The translations under genes were made by a program, and so were the position numbers. A stretch of 64,000 nucleotides of DNA, taken from assembly GCA_963665395.2 (NCBI GenBank), contig OY762251.1, forward strand, positions 1,426,001 to 1,490,000. Direction: 5' to 3'. Shown piece by piece: positions 62,081 to 64,000 of this stretch (its first letter is position 1; every line of letters begins with the position of its first letter). This DNA is from Bin87 sp963665395. Its GTDB lineage: Bacteria > Chloroflexota > Dehalococcoidia > Lucifugimonadales > UBA3495. The notes beneath the pieces were generated by a model. It made no database searches. It was given only the letters and a program-made list of their open reading frames with translations, and had not been told where the DNA came from.

Positions 62081-63013
62081 TTAATCGTCGGCGGCTACGG
62101 CCACCGCTTCCGGTTCAACCAGGCGGTTGTCCACCAGATCCGTACTGCACGCCGCGCCGTCCAGCAGGCCCCAGCGCACCATCCAGTGGTAAGTGTCCTC
62201 GACGATCTCGTCCGTGTAGGGGGTGTTGTAGGAGTAGCGGAGGCGGGGCAGGTGGAAGTCTTCGGGAGTGAGGCCGCCGTATTGGGCCGCCGCGGCGGCG
62301 AAGCGGGGTTCCTCGATGAGATAGCGGACGTACTTCCGCTTGTCGTCGTTGATGCGGTTCACCGCCTTGACGATGGCCCGGTTGATGGCGGCGAAGGTCG
62401 CCTCATCCATGTTGTCGCTGGCGTTCTCGGCGCCCAGGTAGTGGCCCTCACAGACGGCGCGGCAGCCCTGCTTTTCGGCCAGGGTGATCCAGGGTTCCAT
62501 CAGGGCGGCGGCGTCAACTTCGCCGTTCATCATGGCCTCGAACCGGAACTGCGGCGAGCCGTAATGCACCAGCTTCAGCTTTTCCTCGGGCAGGTAGCCC
62601 GACAGCAGCCGCAGGGCGACGTAGTGGGAACCGGCGTGGAACTGCACCGCCACCGGCTTGTTGCCCAGGGTACCGGGGTAGTAATGGGGAGAGTCGGGAC
62701 GCACCATGATGGCCTGGGTGGCGACGGCGGAACGGAGGGCGATGATGCGCGCGCCCTGCTTGCTTTCATAGGCCCGACGGACCTGCCCTTCCTCTCAAGC
62801 GCGGTAGATGGCGACCTGCGCCTCCTCAAAGGCCACGTGGCCCAGGATGGGATTGACGTCCTCCGGGTTCGCGGTGGGCGTAACCTTGCCGCTGTTGCGG
62901 GCCTGGACAAACTCCATGTCGATGCCCTCGGCCTCAAACAGCCCTTCGTCCTTGGCAACCAGCCAGGGCAGGCTGAACACGACGCCGCTGATTTCGCTGA
63001 CCACTTTCTTCAT
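62081..63013 (-). CDS. THI5/NMT1-like substrate-binding-fold protein, candidate selenoprotein
   Basis: 310 residues if TGA 62795-62797 is Sec (residue 73). ATG 63013 has GGAGG eight bases upstream. No signal peptide: KKVVSEISGVVFSLPWLVAKDEGLFEAEGIDMEFV is the SsuA/THI5-type first lobe without export signal. The frame then reads AFEEAQVAIYRA-U-EEGQVRRAYESKQ, GARIIALRSAVATQAIMVRPDSP, VAVQFHAGSHYVALRLLSG, ALMEPWITLAEKQGC. A hairpin lies 10 nt after the TGA. tenA follows upstream on the same strand, so a role in thiamin pyrimidine salvage or synthesis is likely. Confidence 0.75.
62770..62784 (-). promoter_or_regulatory. Bacterial SECIS-like hairpin of the THI5-like gene
   Basis: On the mRNA: AGGUCC, loop GUC, GGGCCU (one U-G pair), starting 10 nt downstream of the UGA; loop 17-19 nt away. 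Weaker than the UGSC hairpin but in the same position. Confidence 0.55.
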
Positions 63014-63124
63014 TGCTACCGCCTCCACGGGTGAGACTTTATCGTGCGAGGCAGTTTAGCAAGGCCGGGCGGCAGCGTCCAACGAGGCAGGATAATTCGC
63101 CGAGATTCAGCCGACCGTTGCGTC

Positions 63125-63258
63125 GGTAGCGTTCCGTTTTAGGTGGTTTGGTTTTTGTCATTGCGAGCGTAGCGTGGCAATCCCGTTGGCGTAGCAGCAG
63201 TTTTAGTCGCTCGGATACCCCGCTGGGAAACTGAACCACCTAAATTGCAACGCTACCC
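63125..63258. mobile_element. MITE family A, copy 10
   Basis: Standard ends; 9-bp duplication CGTTGCGTC (63116-63124, 63259-63267). It is inserted in the last codons of tenA, and its right terminal repeat provides the new TAG stop. Confidence 0.92.
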
Positions 63259-63933
63259 CGTTGCGTCGTGCCAGTTGACGCCGCGATAACAGGCTTCCCA
63301 GAAGAGGTACTCGTAGCGCAGGGTGGTGCGGAAGATACGCTCCAGGTTGGCGGCCTTGGTGGCATTGGCCCGCTCGCCGGCGTCGTTCAGCCGCTCCGTG
63401 AACCAGGCCACCACGTCGCCCAGCGCTTCGGGGCTGTGGATGTCGATCCAGCCCTGATAGACGGCGTTGTTGGGCTGGGCGCCGGCGTTGATGAGGCGGG
63501 CCGCCCAGTCCAGGTAGGTGCCCTCGGTGACGTAGAACAGGGCCAGCAGGTCGTCGAAGTCGCCCTCCAGGGCCGTCCGCACCATGAAGTCGCCGAAGCC
63601 CTGAGTGACGGGGTTGGCTTCGGTTTCCAGGTACTGCTCCGCCGTGACGCCCAGGTCGTGAAAGCCGTTGAGGAACAGGTCGTTCTCAGCGGACAGGAAG
63701 TTGCCCAGGAAGCCGGCCAGTATCTTGCCGGCGTCGTAGTCGGGCGCGGCCTTGGCGATGGCGATGGAGGTCAGCTTGACCAGATCCTTGCAGAACACGT
63801 AGTCCTGCCGGAAGTAGTCGCGGAACCTGGCGATGTCCAGGCTGCCGTCGCCCATCTCCAGCACGAAGGGATGGGTGACCATGGCTTCCCACTGGTTGTG
63901 ATACTTGGCGCGGAGGTCGTCGGTAAAGGCCAT
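63253..63933 (-). CDS. tenA: TenA family thiaminase II/aminopyrimidine aminohydrolase-like protein
   Basis: 226 aa. Helical TenA fold: RFRDYFRQDYVFCKDLVKLTSIAIAKAAPDYD, FLSAENDLFLNGFHDLGV, NPVTQGFGDFMV, LLALFYVTEGTYLDWA, WIDIHSPEALGDVVAWFTERLND, EYLFWEACYRG. The active-site Cys of Bacillus TenA (in C.W.Y) is not seen, so it fits the TenA_E-type with Glu as catalytic base. The C-terminus NWHDATG* is altered by a MITE; removing it would restore NWHDATVG* with a TGA. Likely partner of the THI5-like gene in thiamin metabolism. Confidence 0.9.
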   Translation of the reverse strand: MAFTDDLRAKYHNQWEAMVTHPFVLEMGDGSLDIARFRDYFRQDYVFCKDLVKLTSIAIAKAAPDYDAGKILAGFLGNFLSAENDLFLNGFHDLGVTAEQYLETEANPVTQGFGDFMVRTALEGDFDDLLALFYVTEGTYLDWAARLINAGAQPNNAVYQGWIDIHSPEALGDVVAWFTERLNDAGERANATKAANLERIFRTTLRYEYLFWEACYRGVNWHDATG

Positions 63934-63952
63934 GATACTTGCTCCTGCAAAC

Positions 63953-64000
63953 TGTCATTGCGAGCGCAGCGTGGCAATCTCGTTAGGGCAAGGGTCGTCG
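63953..64000. repeat. Partial family A/D core at window edge
   Basis: AAACTGTCATTGCGAGCGCAGCG and TGGCAATCTCGTTAG directly upstream of the tenA start; the element continues beyond the window. Confidence 0.6.

Overview
The window reads as part of a GC-rich bacterial chromosome, most likely Chloroflexota of the Dehalococcoidia/SAR202 type. This rests on a lipoprotein with the threonine/valine 'VTREV' repeat stalk common in that phylum, on housekeeping gene content, on paired CaiB/BaiF CoA-transferases, MaoC dehydratase and cephalosporin-deacetylase-like esterases, and on a UGSC-type selenoprotein. The placement is inference from gene content; no rRNA or tRNA gene is visible.

Layout. 0-6.3 kb is accessory: the end of an AAA ATPase coupled to a DUF4276 protein (split OLD-like defence pair), decayed surface-protein fragments, a HEPN-type pair and a VTREV lipoprotein. 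6.5-15.3 kb is the core cluster rpsB-tsf-pyrH-frr-uppS-cdsA-dxr-rseP, interrupted by a MITE plus a DUF4258/DUF2283-like pair and by a small membrane protein with an expanding EGRx tetrapeptide repeat. 15.3-29.6 kb mixes a broken retropepsin gene, hydrolases, pepP, pstS, an HpaB-family monooxygenase, a nucleotidyltransferase-HEPN fusion, a cysC-sulfotransferase operon and a double universal stress protein. 29.6-31.9 kb has no genes and is a pile-up of nested mobile repeats. 31.9-33.0 kb holds rplJ-rplL behind a leader with a terminator-like attenuator. 33-53 kb is a mosaic of metabolic genes and toxin-antitoxin-like modules, with a two-gene unit around 34.4-36.0 kb that I cannot match to a named system. 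53-64 kb holds a UGSC-family selenoprotein, an MFS carrier, MaoC, two CoA-transferases, a HicB-like protein, a second candidate selenoprotein (THI5/NMT1-like) and TenA.

The strongest signals are these. (1) Two genes on the minus strand are each split only by an in-frame TGA followed at 10-11 nt by a stem-loop of bacterial SECIS geometry: the UGSC-family protein (53398-55116) and a cytosolic THI5-like protein (62081-63013) beside tenA. (2) At least four non-autonomous palindromic element families (called A, B, D, E here) each show 9-bp target duplications, nest inside one another, and in one place form a tandem array in which every unit boundary carries the same 9-bp duplication. (3) Two accessory cassettes are each bracketed by a duplicated 5' end of the downstream gene, in the same geometry, as expected from single-crossover (Campbell-type) insertion. 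No transposase able to move the elements is intact in the window.
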